NCBI GenBank assembly: GCA_902729415.1
Contig: CACVCF010000179.1
Span: 1 to 64,000 of the forward strand
Source: Terasakiella magnetica
GTDB lineage: Bacteria > Pseudomonadota > Alphaproteobacteria > Rhodospirillales > Magnetospirillaceae
DNA length: 64,000 bases
Direction: 5' to 3'
Notes under the pieces: model-generated
Seen by the model: the letters and a program-made list of their open reading frames with translations, nothing else
Told to the model about the DNA's origin: nothing
The model's database searches: none
Part shown: in pieces, positions 39,130 to 49,363 of the stretch
Layout of the letters: each line of letters begins with the position of its first letter
Position numbering within the stretch: position 1 is the first letter of the stretch
Made by a program: the position numbers and the translations under genes

Positions 39130-40010
39130 ATGGCCGTACCGCAATCCGGCATCTGCCCCGCCACTGGAGCCTTCGGGATCTTTCTGACGCTGCATGTGGG
39201 GGGCAGTGAGCATCTGGCGCTGCGCCGTACCTTGGCGGCTGTTCCAGAACTGACAGCCTCCCTGGGCGAGCCGTCGCTGTGCCGTCGGCTTTGAGGTCTG
39301 GCCCCGACTGATGGGGGGGCGTGCGTCCCGCTGGGCTGGCGCCGTTCCCGGCGGTGAAGAGCGGATCTCGCCATGCGCCGGCCACGCCCGCAGACCTGTT
39401 CATCCACATCCATTCCAACCGTCACGATGCCAATCTGCTGCTAGCGCGCCGCATCATGGCTTTGCTGGCGGCCCATGCTACGCTGGTGGAGGAGATCCAC
39501 GGTTTTTGCAACATGGGCGGCCGCGATCTTACAGGCTTTGTCGACGGCACCGAAAATGCCCAAGGCGATGATCGCGCCCAGGTGGCCCTGGTGGCCGAAG
39601 GAGATTTCGCCGCGGGCTCCTATGTCAGCCTCCAGCGTTATGTCCATGACCTCCGCCACTGGGAGCAATTGGCGGTGCCGGAGCAAGAAGCGGTGATCGG
39701 CCGCACCAAGGATAGCAACGAGGAGCTTGACGGTACGATCAAGCCGCCCACCGCTCATATCGCCCGCGTAGTAATCGAGGAAGACGGTGCCGAGCTGAAA
39801 ATCCTGCGCCACTCCATGCCCTATGGCACCACGTCCGAGGCCGGGCTTTACTTCGTCGCCTATGGTGCCGATTCTGGCCCCTTCCGCAAGATGCTGGACC
39901 GCATGATCCTAAGCGATGCCCATGGGCATCACGACCATCTGTTGGATTTCAGCCGCCCGGTCACGGGGGCGTCGTTCTTCGCCCCCTCCCTCGACCTGCT
40001 GAAGGGCTAG
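39130..40010 (+). pseudogene. Dyp-type peroxidase (YfeX-like), apparently disrupted by two frameshifts
   Basis: Three consecutive frames together spell one YfeX-like dye-decolorizing peroxidase. Frame 1 runs from ATG 39130 (MAVPQSGICPATGAFG) to a TGA at 39292. The match continues in the next frame as GFEVWPRLMGG (about 39280-39320). It then continues in the third frame from 39321 as VRPAGLAPFPAVKSGS to the stop at 40010. Each step equals one extra base: one near GTGCCGTCGG (39278-39287), one in a seven-G run (39313-39319). The catalytic GFVDGTEN, heme His in TAHIARV and Arg in KILRHSMPYG are intact. Either the gene is dead or the read has errors in the G-run. A shortened product from 39321 would lack the N-terminal third. 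Confidence 0.75.
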
Positions 40011-40021
40011 AGCGGCGCGTA

Positions 40022-40846
40022 CTAACCCAGCAATTCCAGGAACACTCCACAGGCTTCTTCGGCCGGGATGCGGATATTGCCCTCGCCGTCGCGGCTGAAC
40101 CCGATACGGTTGGCGGCCAGCAGCCGTGCCGCCCGATCGGTGTCGGCCACCCGCAGGCTCAGCGCCACCAGCGCGGGTGGCGGTGGCGGGGCCTCTTCGT
40201 CCGCTTCGGGGTGAAGCTGGCCCAGATCTTCGGGGCGGCACAGGAACACCATGCCGTTGGGCGTGTGTACGGTTACGGTGTCGTCGGTGGCGGTGGCGGC
40301 GGCGGGGCCGATCATCCGGTCCCAGGCCGCCATCTGAGCCAGGGGCTCCTCCACCACGGCGGTGACCGAAACCAGGCTCAGGGCGCCGTTGGCATGATCG
40401 GTCGATCCCGATGGGCGCAGCAATTCCGGCGTCAGGTGCTGGCACAGGAATGATGCCATGCCCGGTGTGCTGCCGTCGGGCAAGGCGGCGATGGCGAAAT
40501 GGGCGGTCTGCCCCTCCACCGAGCGGGACAAGGCGGACGGGGCCGCCAGGCCCAGGCGTTGGGCGTCGTGGGCAGCATCGCGGCTGCCCAGGGCCACCGC
40601 CATCAACCCGTTCCTGCGCGCGGCGGTGAAGGCGCGGACCCGCTCGGCGGCCTCGCCCGGCCCCTGGGCCGCCAGCAGCTCGACATAGTCTCGTCCGAAC
40701 ATCAGGCAGGCGTTGGCGGTGCCCCATTGGGGGTGCTCGCCGCGCGGCATGGGGGTAAAGCCCAGGCTGCGAAAGACCGCCACGGTGGCTTCGAGATCGC
40801 TCACCGCGATGATGACGTGATCCAGTCCGGTGACGGCACTGCGCAT
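40022..40846 (-). CDS. VOC/glyoxalase-superfamily protein
   Basis: This 274-residue protein has two vicinal-oxygen-chelate-like halves: GLDHVIIAVSDLEATVAVFRSLGF with RDYVELLA at the front, and ALVALSLRVADTDRAARLL with GVFLELLG at the end. The His and Glu positions of a metal site are visible in the first half (LDHVII, YVELL), but the second half lacks an obvious His. The substrate is unknown; the family includes dioxygenases and glyoxalases. It lies 10 bases downstream of the prephenate dehydrogenase gene in the same direction, so it is probably cotranscribed with aromatic amino-acid genes. Confidence 0.8.
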   Translation of the reverse strand: MRSAVTGLDHVIIAVSDLEATVAVFRSLGFTPMPRGEHPQWGTANACLMFGRDYVELLAAQGPGEAAERVRAFTAARRNGLMAVALGSRDAAHDAQRLGLAAPSALSRSVEGQTAHFAIAALPDGSTPGMASFLCQHLTPELLRPSGSTDHANGALSLVSVTAVVEEPLAQMAAWDRMIGPAAATATDDTVTVHTPNGMVFLCRPEDLGQLHPEADEEAPPPPPALVALSLRVADTDRAARLLAANRIGFSRDGEGNIRIPAEEACGVFLELLG

Positions 40847-40856
40847 GGAGAAAGAC

Positions 40857-41741
40857 CTAAGCCTGCTTGGCGTCGATGATGGCGCGGCGGATGGCGCGGG
40901 TCTCGGTGAAGCGCTTTTGCAGCACCTCACCCTCACCCCAGCGGATCGCCCGCTGCAATGCGGTCAGATCCTCGGTGAAGCGCTGGAGAACCTCCAGCAC
41001 CGCCTCACGGTTATTGAGGAAGACATCGCGCCACATGATGGGGTCCGACGCGGCGATGCGGGTGAAGTCGCGGAAGCCCGAAGCCGAGAACTTGATGATC
41101 TCCTGCTGCATGTGGCCTTCCAGATCGTTGGCGGTGCCGACGATGGTATAGGCGATCAAATGCGGCAGATGCGAGGTGATGGCCAGCACCTTGTCGTGGT
41201 GATGGGGGTCCATGACCTCGACCATCGAACCGATGCACCGCCACAACTGGGCCATCTTTTCCACGGCGGCCTCGTTGGTGCCGGGCAGCGGGGTCAGGAT
41301 GTTCCAGCGGCCTTCAAACAGCTCGGCAAAGCCGTTTTCGGGGCCGGAATGCTCGGTTCCGGCGATGGGGTGGCCGGGAACGAAATGGACGCCTTCGGGC
41401 AGCAGCGGCATCAGGTCGCGGATGACCGCCAGCTTGACCGAGCCCACATCGGTGACGATGGTTCCGGGCTTCAGATGCGGCCCGATGGCCTCGCCCACCG
41501 CCTGGGTGGCGCCGACGGGAGCGCCGATCACCACCAGGTCGGCCTCGGCCACCGCTTCGGCGGGATTGTCGGTGGCGACATCCACCACCCCCAGCTCCAC
41601 CGCCGTTTTACGGGCGGCTTGGCTGATGTCGAGGGTGATGAAATGGCGCGCCAGACCGTGCTTGCGCATGGCGCGCGCCAGCGACGAGCCGATCAGGCCG
41701 ATGCCGACAAAGCAAACAGTCTGGAACACGGGTTGGGTCAT
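40857..41741 (-). CDS. tyrC: Prephenate/arogenate dehydrogenase
   Basis: This 294-residue NAD(P)-dependent enzyme makes 4-hydroxyphenylpyruvate or tyrosine. The Rossmann motif is CFVGIGLIGSSLARAMRKHG; the catalytic region has VPGHPIAGTEHSG with the conserved His, and VMDPHHHDKVLAITSHLPH follows. There is no chorismate-mutase domain in this chain; a separate gene at 42880 supplies it. The start at ATG 41741 overlaps the hisC stop as ATGA. Substrate choice (prephenate or arogenate) cannot be told by eye. Confidence 0.93.
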   Translation of the reverse strand: MTQPVFQTVCFVGIGLIGSSLARAMRKHGLARHFITLDISQAARKTAVELGVVDVATDNPAEAVAEADLVVIGAPVGATQAVGEAIGPHLKPGTIVTDVGSVKLAVIRDLMPLLPEGVHFVPGHPIAGTEHSGPENGFAELFEGRWNILTPLPGTNEAAVEKMAQLWRCIGSMVEVMDPHHHDKVLAITSHLPHLIAYTIVGTANDLEGHMQQEIIKFSASGFRDFTRIAASDPIMWRDVFLNNREAVLEVLQRFTEDLTALQRAIRWGEGEVLQKRFTETRAIRRAIIDAKQA

Positions 41742-42841
41742 GCCGCCTTCCCGCCGGAGAGGAACGCGGCCAGGGTCTCGACCACGATGGTGTTTTCCTC
41801 GCCGGTGCCGATGGTGATGCGCAGGCAATCGCCCAGGCCATAGGCCCCCATGGCGCGGACGATGACGCCTTTCGAGCGCAGGAACTTGTCGGCGCTGGCG
41901 GCGTCCTTGCCCGCTTCGGTGGGGAAGCGCACCAAGATGAAGTTGCAGACGCTGGGCACCACGGCAAGGCCCAACGCGGTGATGCGTTCGGCAATCCAGG
42001 GCAGCCAGTAATCGTTATGGGCCTTGCACAGCTCGGCATAGGCGGTGTCGTTGAACGCCGCCAGCCCGGCGGCCAGGGCGGCCGAGCCGACATTGAAGGG
42101 GTTGCGCACCCGGTTCAGCACGCCCGCCACGTTCTCGGGGCCATAGGCCCAGCCCAGACGCAGGCCGCCCAGGGCATACATTTTGGAGAAGGTGCGGCAC
42201 ACTACCGTGTTGTTGCCCGCCTCAACCAGTTCGATGCCCGATGTGTAGTCGTTGCGCGACACGAACTCGGTATAGGCGGCGTCGATCACCAGCAGCACAT
42301 GTTCGGGCAGGCCGGCGCGCAGCCGCGCCACGTCCGAGGCCGGCAGGTAGGTGCCGGTGGGATTGTTGGGATTGGCCAGAAACAAAATCTTGGTACGCGG
42401 CGTCACGGCGGCCAGCAGATTGTCCACATGGGCGGTCAGTTCGACCTCGGGGGCGGTGACCGGGGTGGCGCCGCAGGCCTTGGCGGCGATGGCGTACATC
42501 AAGAAGCCATGGGCCGAGTACAGAACCTCGTCACCGGGGCCGGCATAGGCGCGGCACAGAATGCCCAGCAACTCGTCCGAACCGGCACCGCAGACGATGC
42601 GCGACGCATCGAGGCCATAGCGTTCGGCGATGGCTTGGCGCAATTCCTCGGCACCGCCGTCGGGATAGCGATGGATCTCGCCCGCCATGGCCCGCATGGC
42701 CTCGACCGCCTTGGGGCTCGGCCCCAGCGCGCCCTCGTTGGACGACAACTTGATGATGCGGGAAACGCCCTCGATGGCGGATTCGCCACCAACATAGGGC
42801 CTGATGTCCATGATACCGGGGCGGGGCGCGGGAGCGGTCAC
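41738..42841 (-). CDS. hisC: Histidinol-phosphate (aromatic) aminotransferase
   Basis: This 367-residue fold-type I PLP enzyme has KLSSNEGALGPSPKA at the front, LANPNNPTGTYLP, the DAAYTEF strand with its PLP Asp, and FSKMYALGGLRLGWAYG with the Schiff-base Lys. In this gene order, hisC beside tyrC and chorismate mutase, it probably also transaminates aromatic keto acids. The GTG start at 42841 has AGGAG eight bases upstream and gives the family-like opening MTAPAPRPGIMDI; ATG 42811 is the alternative. It overlaps tyrC. Confidence 0.94.
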   Translation of the reverse strand: MTAPAPRPGIMDIRPYVGGESAIEGVSRIIKLSSNEGALGPSPKAVEAMRAMAGEIHRYPDGGAEELRQAIAERYGLDASRIVCGAGSDELLGILCRAYAGPGDEVLYSAHGFLMYAIAAKACGATPVTAPEVELTAHVDNLLAAVTPRTKILFLANPNNPTGTYLPASDVARLRAGLPEHVLLVIDAAYTEFVSRNDYTSGIELVEAGNNTVVCRTFSKMYALGGLRLGWAYGPENVAGVLNRVRNPFNVGSAALAAGLAAFNDTAYAELCKAHNDYWLPWIAERITALGLAVVPSVCNFILVRFPTEAGKDAASADKFLRSKGVIVRAMGAYGLGDCLRITIGTGEENTIVVETLAAFLSGGKAA

Positions 42842-42879
42842 GAATCGAACTCCTGAGACTGCGATGAGGATGGGGGTTT

Positions 42880-43755
42880 TTAGAGAAGGGCTTCGGGGGC
42901 GAAGGGGGTCGCGTAGCCGCCGATGACCGAAATGTGGCTGACGGGATCCTTGGGGGCCACCAAGGTCGTCAGACGGGGGTCGCTGGCGGTGACGTGGCCC
43001 AGCACCTCGACCAGATGCAGCCAGACACCGCCATGACGGTAGATGGCCAGCAGACCGGCGGGCTCCAGCCCTCCGGCGGCCAGTACCGCCCGCAGGCGGT
43101 CGCGGCTGACGTCGGGGCCGGTCTCCAGCACCATGACGGTGCGGTCGTCGCCGGTCTCGTCGTGATCCCGGCAGGTGATGACCAGGGCCTGGGGCGGCTC
43201 GGACGAGCCCTTGACCGGCAAGGCGGCGGCAAATGGCAGACGGGCCACCACGCGGGGCGGCTCGCCGCTGCCCACGGTCAGGCTGGCCCACCAGGGCTCG
43301 GCCTCGTCGGCGGCTTCGGTGCCAGGGGTCAGGGGAACGACGCCGGCGGCGGCATGGCCGTCGGCCACGGCGCGCACCACCTGTCCCGCGCTGCGGTAGG
43401 CATGCAGGGGAGCGACGACGCCGAAATGATTGCGTGCCAGTTCCAGACTGCTGGTGCTGCGGCCCGGCGCGTGAACGGCGACCGAGAACGGGCCTTGCAG
43501 CCCGACCAGGGCGCCCATGATTTCCCGCCAGATGCGGATCATGGCCATCTTGGGGAAGCGGCCCTTGTGGCGCGACAGCAGACGGCGGAGAATCTGGGCC
43601 TCGCGGCCGGGACGCAGAGTCACCCGGTCGCCTACCTTGGCGGCGGCGACGCGCTCGACCAGGGCAGAGCGCTCGATCAGCAAATCGTGAATCGAATCGT
43701 CGATGCGATCAATTTCACGGCGAAGCTTTTCAAGGGTGGCGTTATCCTGGCTCAT
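42880..43755 (-). CDS. Chorismate mutase with C-terminal prephenate-dehydratase-like/ACT region
   Basis: The 291-residue protein begins with an AroQ-type chorismate mutase helix bundle (about residues 5-90; LEKLRREIDRIDDSIHDLLIERSALVERV, with the active-site Arg/Lys pattern and EIMGALVGLQ). The remaining two thirds resemble a degenerate prephenate-dehydratase/periplasmic-binding-like fold with an ACT-type end (GLLAIYRHGGVWLHLVEVLGHV). The dehydratase Thr-Arg-Phe motif is not seen, so only the mutase activity is likely. It starts the leftward chorismate mutase-hisC-tyrC-VOC run and is divergent from metX. Confidence 0.9.
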   Translation of the reverse strand: MSQDNATLEKLRREIDRIDDSIHDLLIERSALVERVAAAKVGDRVTLRPGREAQILRRLLSRHKGRFPKMAMIRIWREIMGALVGLQGPFSVAVHAPGRSTSSLELARNHFGVVAPLHAYRSAGQVVRAVADGHAAAGVVPLTPGTEAADEAEPWWASLTVGSGEPPRVVARLPFAAALPVKGSSEPPQALVITCRDHDETGDDRTVMVLETGPDVSRDRLRAVLAAGGLEPAGLLAIYRHGGVWLHLVEVLGHVTASDPRLTTLVAPKDPVSHISVIGGYATPFAPEALL

Positions 43756-43900
43756 GGCGCGTAGACTGTTGGTCCGGTTCCTCGTTCAAGAGCAATAGGT
43801 TTAGTGCGGGAACGCCCGGAAATCAAAGAAAACGTTGACAGTCCACGCCTTCGACCATAGCTAATCCCCTCTCACGGTCTGACAAGCGCCCATAATCATC

Positions 43901-45079
43901 GTGCAAGACATCTCCGGCTCCTCTTCTCCCTCCCCCCCTCCCGGCCTGACGGTCGAGCTGGGCCGCGACCGGCCCGTCCGGCTGGATTGCGGTGTCGAGC
44001 TGGGGCCGTTGACCGTCGCCTATCAGACCTATGGGCGGCTGAACGCCGAGAAATCCAACGCCATTCTCATCTGTCACGCCCTGACCGGCGACCATTACGT
44101 CGCCGACCCCCACCCCATCACCGGCAAGCCGGGCTGGTGGATTGATCTGGTGGGACCGGGCCGCGTGTTCGACACTGACCGTTATTTCCTGATCTGTTCC
44201 AACGTGTTGGGCGGCTGCATGGGCACCACCGGCCCCATGGAGACCAACCCCGCCACCGGCAAGCCCTGGGGGCTGGATTTCCCGGTCATCACCATCGGCG
44301 ACATGGTGCGGGTGCAGGCGCGGCTGGTGGATTACCTCGGCATCGATCAGCTGTTTTGCGTGGTCGGGGGCTCCATGGGGGGCATGCAGGTGCTGGAATG
44401 GTGCAAGAGCTTTCCCGAGCGGGTGTTCTCGGCCATTCCCATCGCCGCCGCCGCCCGTCACTCGGCCCAGAACATCGCCTTCCACGAAGTGGGACGCCAA
44501 GCCATCGTAGCCGACCCCGACTGGTGTGACGGCAAGTATCTGCTGGAGGGCAAGCGCCCTCACCGCGGTCTGGCCGTCGCCCGCATGGCGGCCCATATCA
44601 CCTATCTGTCGGAACCGGCTCTGCATCAGAAGTTCGGCCGCAACCTGCAGAACCGCGATACCGTCACCTATGGCTTCGACGCGGATTTCCAGGTGGAGAG
44701 CTATCTGCGGCACCAGGGATCGGCCTTTGTCGACCGCTTCGACGCCAATTCCTACCTCTATATCACCCGTGCCATGGATTACTTCGATCTGGCGGCGGAA
44801 AACAGTGGTGTGCTGGCCAACGCCTTTCGCGGCACCCGCACCCGCTTTTGCGTGATTTCGTTCTCCAGCGACTGGCTGTTCCCCACCTCGGAAAGCCGGG
44901 CGGTGGTCCATGCGCTGAACGCAGTGGCGGCCAATGTCAGTTTCGTCGAAGTGGTGTCGGACAAGGGTCACGATGCCTTCTTGCTGGACGAGCCCGAGTT
45001 TCACGCCACCCTGACCGGATTCATGGAGGGCGCCGCCGCCCATCGCGGCCTGCCGCGCCTGGGGGGCACGCGGCCATGA
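43901..45079 (+). CDS. metX: Homoserine O-acetyltransferase
   Basis: MetX (392 residues) is an alpha/beta-hydrolase acylating homoserine in methionine synthesis. The nucleophile is S158 in GGSMGGMQ, the aspartate lies in [11 protein letters not shown] and the His in [12 protein letters not shown]. The oxyanion Asn and [12 protein letters not shown] motif are present. It starts at GTG 43901; no clear Shine-Dalgarno is visible. I looked for a SAM-II type riboswitch in the 145-base leader and could not support one. It overlaps metW by four bases. Some members of this family transfer succinyl instead. Confidence 0.96.
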   Translation: MQDISGSSSPSPPPGLTVELGRDRPVRLDCGVELGPLTVAYQTYGRLNAEKSNAILICHALTGDHYVADPHPITGKPGWWIDLVGPGRVFDTDRYFLICSNVLGGCMGTTGPMETNPATGKPWGLDFPVITIGDMVRVQARLVDYLGIDQLFCVVGGSMGGMQVLEWCKSFPERVFSAIPIAAAARHSAQNIAFHEVGRQAIVADPDWCDGKYLLEGKRPHRGLAVARMAAHITYLSEPALHQKFGRNLQNRDTVTYGFDADFQVESYLRHQGSAFVDRFDANSYLYITRAMDYFDLAAENSGVLANAFRGTRTRFCVISFSSDWLFPTSESRAVVHALNAVAANVSFVEVVSDKGHDAFLLDEPEFHATLTGFMEGAAAHRGLPRLGGTRP

Positions 45080-45699
45080 TGGTTATCGGCACCGGCAATC
45101 TGCGTATCGACCTCAAGATGATCGCCGACATGGTCGAGCCCGGTTCGCGCGTCCTCGACGTCGGCTGCGGCGAAGGCGCCCTGCTGGACTGGCTGGGGCA
45201 GAACAAGAATGTGGACGGGCGCGGCATCGAACTGTCCATGGCCGGGGTCTCGGCGGCGGTGGCCCATGGTCTGTCGGTGATCCAGGGCGACGCCGATACC
45301 GACCTCAAGGATTATCCCTCCGGCGCCTTCGATTACGTCATCCTCAGTCAGACCTTGCAGGCCACCTACGAACCGCGCACGGTTCTGTCGAACATGCTGC
45401 GCATCGGGCGCCGCGCCATCGTGTCGTTTCCCAATTTCGGCCATTGGCGGGTGCGGCTGCATTTGCTGCTCCACGGCGCCATGCCGGTGACCGACACCCT
45501 GGCCTATCAGTGGTACGACACGCCCAATATCCACTTTTGCACCATCCGCGACTTTCTGAATCTGTGCCGCGAGCTGGGCATCAAGGTCGAGCGTAGCATT
45601 GCCCTTGGCAGTGATGGCCGCGCCTTACCGATTCCCGGCAGTGAAGGCATTGCCAACTTATTGGCGGAACAGGGGCTTTTCGTTCTGTCGCGCGCCTGA
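45076..45699 (+). CDS. metW: MetW methyltransferase-like protein
   Basis: MetW (207 residues) is the constant partner of MetX in many proteobacteria and is needed for full MetX activity. The class-I SAM motif reads [17 protein letters not shown]; MetW signatures [14 protein letters not shown] and [17 protein letters not shown] with [12 protein letters not shown] follow. It overlaps metX as ATGA. ATG 45076 or 45079 may be used. A perfect hairpin covers its stop codon. Confidence 0.96.
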   Translation: MMVIGTGNLRIDLKMIADMVEPGSRVLDVGCGEGALLDWLGQNKNVDGRGIELSMAGVSAAVAHGLSVIQGDADTDLKDYPSGAFDYVILSQTLQATYEPRTVLSNMLRIGRRAIVSFPNFGHWRVRLHLLLHGAMPVTDTLAYQWYDTPNIHFCTIRDFLNLCRELGIKVERSIALGSDGRALPIPGSEGIANLLAEQGLFVLSRA

Positions 45700-45714
45700 T
45701 CCGGCATCAGGCGC
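45692..45714. terminator. Hairpin over the metW stop
   Basis: GCGCCTGAT-CCGGC-ATCAGGCGC is a perfect nine-base-pair stem spanning the TGA at 45697. The following bases are TTCCCC rather than a U-run. It is the likely end of the metX-metW transcript. Confidence 0.5.
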
Positions 45715-45778
45715 TTCCCCAACGAAAGCGATACACCTCCCCTCTCTAAAGAGGTTCTTGCTCTATCGGGTTTGAATA

Positions 45779-45800
45779 GGTATTTAAGTACCAAAATACC
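45779..45800. promoter_or_regulatory. Inverted repeat upstream of actP
   Basis: GGTATTT at 45779-45785 is mirrored by AAATACC at 45794-45800 around AAGTACCA, and the core also carries GGTA/TACC. It lies 40 bases before the actP start in an otherwise A/T-rich leader, so it is a candidate operator for an unknown regulator. Confidence 0.4.
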
Positions 45801-45840
45801 ATAATAGGGCTGGTCCGTGCCTTTCAGGAAGGGGGTCTCC

Positions 45841-47517
45841 ATGTTCGCGTCCCATCGATCAAGCACACGCAGCGCCCTGGTTGCGCTTGCGTCTCTGACG
45901 GTTTCGTCCGCGGCCATGGCCGCCGGTCCCGATATGGGCCAGACGGCCCAGCAGCCTACCAACTGGCCGGCCATCTCCATGTTCGTCGGCTTCGTGGTCT
46001 TGACCCTGGGAATCACGTGGTGGGCCGCCCAGCGCACCCGCACCGCCGCCGACTTCTATACCGCAGGCGGTGGCATCACCGGGTTTCAGAACGGTCTGGC
46101 CATTGCCGGTGACTTCATGTCGGCGGCCTCGTTTCTGGGGATCACCGCCCTGATCTATGCCTTTGGCTTTGATGGCTTGATCTATTCCGTCGGCGTGGTG
46201 GTGGGCTGGCCGCTGATGCTGTTCCTGGTGGCGGAACCCTTGCGCAACCTGGGCAAGTACACCATTGCCGACGTGGTGGCCTATCGTTTGGCCAAGACCC
46301 CCATTCGGACCTATACCGCCCTCAGTTCGCTGACCGTGGTGGTGTTCTACCTGATCGCCCAGATGGTGGGGGCGGGACAGTTGATCAAGCTGCTGTTCGG
46401 CATCGACTACTTTTACGCCCTGATTTTGGTGGGCGGCCTGATGATGATTTACGTCACCTTCGGCGGCATGGTCGCCACCACCTGGGTGCAGATCGTCAAG
46501 GCCTGCCTGTTGCTGGCGGGCGCGACCTTCATGTCCTTCGCGGTGCTGTCGCGCTTTGGTTTTTCCATGGAGGCGCTGTTTGCCAAGGCGGTAGAGGTCA
46601 AGGGCTCGAAGGCGCTCATGTCACCCGGCCTGCTGCTGAAAGATCCCATCGACACCATCTCGCTGGCCATGGGCCTGATGTTCGGCACCGCTGGTTTGCC
46701 TCACATCATGATGCGCTTCTTCACGGTTCCCGATGCCCGCGAGGCCCGCAAGTCGGTATTCTACGCCACCTCGTTCATCGGGTACTTCTACGTCCTGACC
46801 GTGATCATCGGCGTCGGCGCCATCACCTTGGTGGCCACCAATCCCGAATACCTGGCCGACGGCAAGGCCCTGAAGGGCGGCGGCAACATGGCCGCGGTGT
46901 GGCTGGCCCATGCGGTGGGCGGTAATCTGTTCCTGGGCTTCATCTCGGCGGTGGCCTTCGCCACTATTCTGGCGGTGGTGGCCGGTCTGACCCTGGCCGG
47001 GGCCTCGGCCATTTCCCATGACCTTTACGCCAATGTCATCAAGAAGGGCAGCGCCTCGGAAGAGGCCGAGGTGCGGGTGTCGCGCATCGCCAGCCTGGGC
47101 CTTGGCATCGTCGCCATCATCATGGGGGTTCTGTTTGAAAAGCAGAACATCGCCTATCTGGCGGGCCTGACCCTGACCATCGCGGCTTCGGCCAACTTCC
47201 CGGTTTTGCTGCTGTCCATGCTGTGGCCGGGATTGACGTCGCGCGGCGCCATCATCGGCGGCATCACCGGCCTGCTTACCGCCGTCGTCTTGACCATTCT
47301 GGGGCCGGCGGTGTGGAAAGCGGTTCTGGGCTATCCCCAGGCGATCTTCCCCTGGGGCAATCCCGCCATTTTCTCCATCACCCTGGCCTTCTTCGCCACA
47401 TGGCTGTTCTCCATCACCGACAACAGCGAGCAGGCCCAGGCCGAGCGGGCAGGGTTCGACGCCCAGTTCGTCCGCTCCCAGACCGGCCTGGGGGCCGAGG
47501 GCTCGCAGTCGCATTAG
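45841..47517 (+). CDS. actP: Cation/acetate symporter
   Basis: ActP (558 residues) is a sodium:solute symporter family protein with an N-terminal signal-like helix and about thirteen membrane segments. Family motifs include [20 protein letters not shown] with [20 protein letters not shown], and [18 protein letters not shown]. It should bring acetate or related short acids into the cell. ATG 45841 has AGGAAGGGGG upstream. The small DUF485 gene usually placed before actP is not found here. A signal-like Ala-x-Ala is at residues 27-29, so the first helix may be cleaved. Confidence 0.92.
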   Translation: MFASHRSSTRSALVALASLTVSSAAMAAGPDMGQTAQQPTNWPAISMFVGFVVLTLGITWWAAQRTRTAADFYTAGGGITGFQNGLAIAGDFMSAASFLGITALIYAFGFDGLIYSVGVVVGWPLMLFLVAEPLRNLGKYTIADVVAYRLAKTPIRTYTALSSLTVVVFYLIAQMVGAGQLIKLLFGIDYFYALILVGGLMMIYVTFGGMVATTWVQIVKACLLLAGATFMSFAVLSRFGFSMEALFAKAVEVKGSKALMSPGLLLKDPIDTISLAMGLMFGTAGLPHIMMRFFTVPDAREARKSVFYATSFIGYFYVLTVIIGVGAITLVATNPEYLADGKALKGGGNMAAVWLAHAVGGNLFLGFISAVAFATILAVVAGLTLAGASAISHDLYANVIKKGSASEEAEVRVSRIASLGLGIVAIIMGVLFEKQNIAYLAGLTLTIAASANFPVLLLSMLWPGLTSRGAIIGGITGLLTAVVLTILGPAVWKAVLGYPQAIFPWGNPAIFSITLAFFATWLFSITDNSEQAQAERAGFDAQFVRSQTGLGAEGSQSH

Positions 47518-47622
47518 CGAGAGTTCCGATCCCGGCGAGCCGCCGATGTTGTGGCTCGTCGGGTCTGTCCTCCTCTGCTAAGGTTTGCTTCGGTTGATCC
47601 GAGGCAGAAGGGGACAGACAGC

Positions 47623-49266
47623 ATGGCCAATCCCACCCGGCTTCCCGCCTGGGAGGCTCTTGACGCCCTGGCCCGTACCAGCGGTCAGGCGCCCATGCGC
47701 GATCTGTTCGCCGCCGATCCCTCGCGGTTCGAGACCTTCTCGCTGCGCCTTGGCGACCTGCTGCTGGACTATTCAAAGAACCGTATCGACCGCACCACCC
47801 TGGACACCCTGATCCAACTGGCGCAGGAGGCCGAAGTCGAAGCGGCGCGCGCAGCCATGTTCGCGGGCGAGGCCATCAATGCCACCGAACGGCGCCCAGT
47901 TCTGCATGTGGCGCTGCGCAACCGCTCCTCACGCGCCATCTGCGTCAACGGCCGCGACGTCATGCCCGACGTGCGGGGCGTGCTTGCCCGGATGAGGGAC
48001 TTTTCCGAACGGGTGCGCTCGGGCGCCTGGACCGGCGCCACCGGCAAGCCTATCCGCGCCGTAGTCAATATCGGTATCGGCGGCTCCGACCTGGGGCCGG
48101 TGATGGTGACCGAGGCGCTGAAGCCCTATCAGCGGTCTGATCTGGCGGTGCGTTTCATCTCCAATATCGATGGCAGCCACGCGGCCGAGGTTCTGAAGCT
48201 CTGCGATCCCGAAACCACCTTGTTCATTGTCGCGTCCAAGACCTTCACCACCCAGGAAACCATCACCAATGCCCAGACCGCCCGTGACTGGCTGGTGGGA
48301 AAGCTGGGCGCTGGTGCCATTCCCAAACATTTCGTGGCGCTGTCCACCAACACCCCGGCGGTGACCGCCTTCGGTATCGACGCCGCCAATATGTTCGAGT
48401 TCTGGGACTGGGTCGGGGGGCGCTATTCCCTGTGGTCGGCCATTGGCCTGTCCATCGCCGTCGCCATCGGCTTTGACGGCTTCGAAGCGCTGTTGGACGG
48501 CGGCTTTGCCATGGACGAGCATTTCCGCACGGCGCCCCTGGCCGCCAATATGCCGGTGATTCTGGCGTTGTTGGGTGTGTGGTACGGCAACTTCCTGGGG
48601 GCCGAGGCTTATGCCGTGCTGCCCTACGACCAGTATCTCCATCGCCTGCCCGCGTATCTCCAGCAATTGGACATGGAGAGCAACGGCAAGGGTACCGCCA
48701 AGGATGGAGCCGCCGTCACCTGGCAGACCGGTCCGATCGTGTTCGGCGAGCCCGGCACCAATGGCCAACATGCCTTCTACCAACTGATCCATCAGGGTAC
48801 CAAGCTGATCCCTTGCGATTTTCTGGCCAGCGCCCGGAGCCATAACCCCTTAGGCGAGCATCACTTGATGCTGCTGTCCAATTTTCTGGCCCAGCCGGAA
48901 GCCCTGATGATGGGCAAGACCGAGGCCGAGGTGCGGACGGACCTGATCGCCCAGGGTATGACCGAGGCCGATCTGGCGTTTCACCTGCCGCACCGGGTGT
49001 TTTGCGGCAACCGCCCCACCAACACCTTGCTGTATCCCCTGCTGGACCCCCGCACCTTGGGCATGCTGATCGCACTTTATGAGCACAAGGTGTTCGTCCA
49101 GGGCGTGATCTGGGACGTGTTCAGCTTTGACCAATGGGGGGTGGAACTGGGCAAGGTGCTGGCAAAGAAGATTCTGCCCGAGCTGTCGGGTGCCGCCCCC
49201 GTCGGAACGCACGACAGTTCCACCGCCGGGCTGATCAAGGCCATCCGGGACTTTCGCTCTTTCTAA
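47623..49266 (+). CDS. pgi: Glucose-6-phosphate isomerase
   Basis: Pgi (547 residues) interconverts glucose 6-phosphate and fructose 6-phosphate. Motifs are [36 protein letters not shown] and the late [14 protein letters not shown] with the conserved Lys. The length matches the large bacterial form. ATG 47623 is preceded by AAGGGGA. It is a single gene between actP and the GGDEF gene, all rightward, and may be monocistronic. Confidence 0.98.
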   Translation: MANPTRLPAWEALDALARTSGQAPMRDLFAADPSRFETFSLRLGDLLLDYSKNRIDRTTLDTLIQLAQEAEVEAARAAMFAGEAINATERRPVLHVALRNRSSRAICVNGRDVMPDVRGVLARMRDFSERVRSGAWTGATGKPIRAVVNIGIGGSDLGPVMVTEALKPYQRSDLAVRFISNIDGSHAAEVLKLCDPETTLFIVASKTFTTQETITNAQTARDWLVGKLGAGAIPKHFVALSTNTPAVTAFGIDAANMFEFWDWVGGRYSLWSAIGLSIAVAIGFDGFEALLDGGFAMDEHFRTAPLAANMPVILALLGVWYGNFLGAEAYAVLPYDQYLHRLPAYLQQLDMESNGKGTAKDGAAVTWQTGPIVFGEPGTNGQHAFYQLIHQGTKLIPCDFLASARSHNPLGEHHLMLLSNFLAQPEALMMGKTEAEVRTDLIAQGMTEADLAFHLPHRVFCGNRPTNTLLYPLLDPRTLGMLIALYEHKVFVQGVIWDVFSFDQWGVELGKVLAKKILPELSGAAPVGTHDSSTAGLIKAIRDFRSF

Positions 49267-49363
49267 TTCATACTGGTGATTCTGCATACGAATGGGTATA
49301 CCCAACCGTCTTCCGCGGGGTAATGGGATCGGAAGACGGCGGATTTGGGAATGCTGTGACGTC

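Noticed and set aside
43756-43900. SAM-II type riboswitch ahead of metX
   Set aside because: The leader lacks the expected conserved pseudoknot blocks by eye; a covariance-model search would be needed to claim one.
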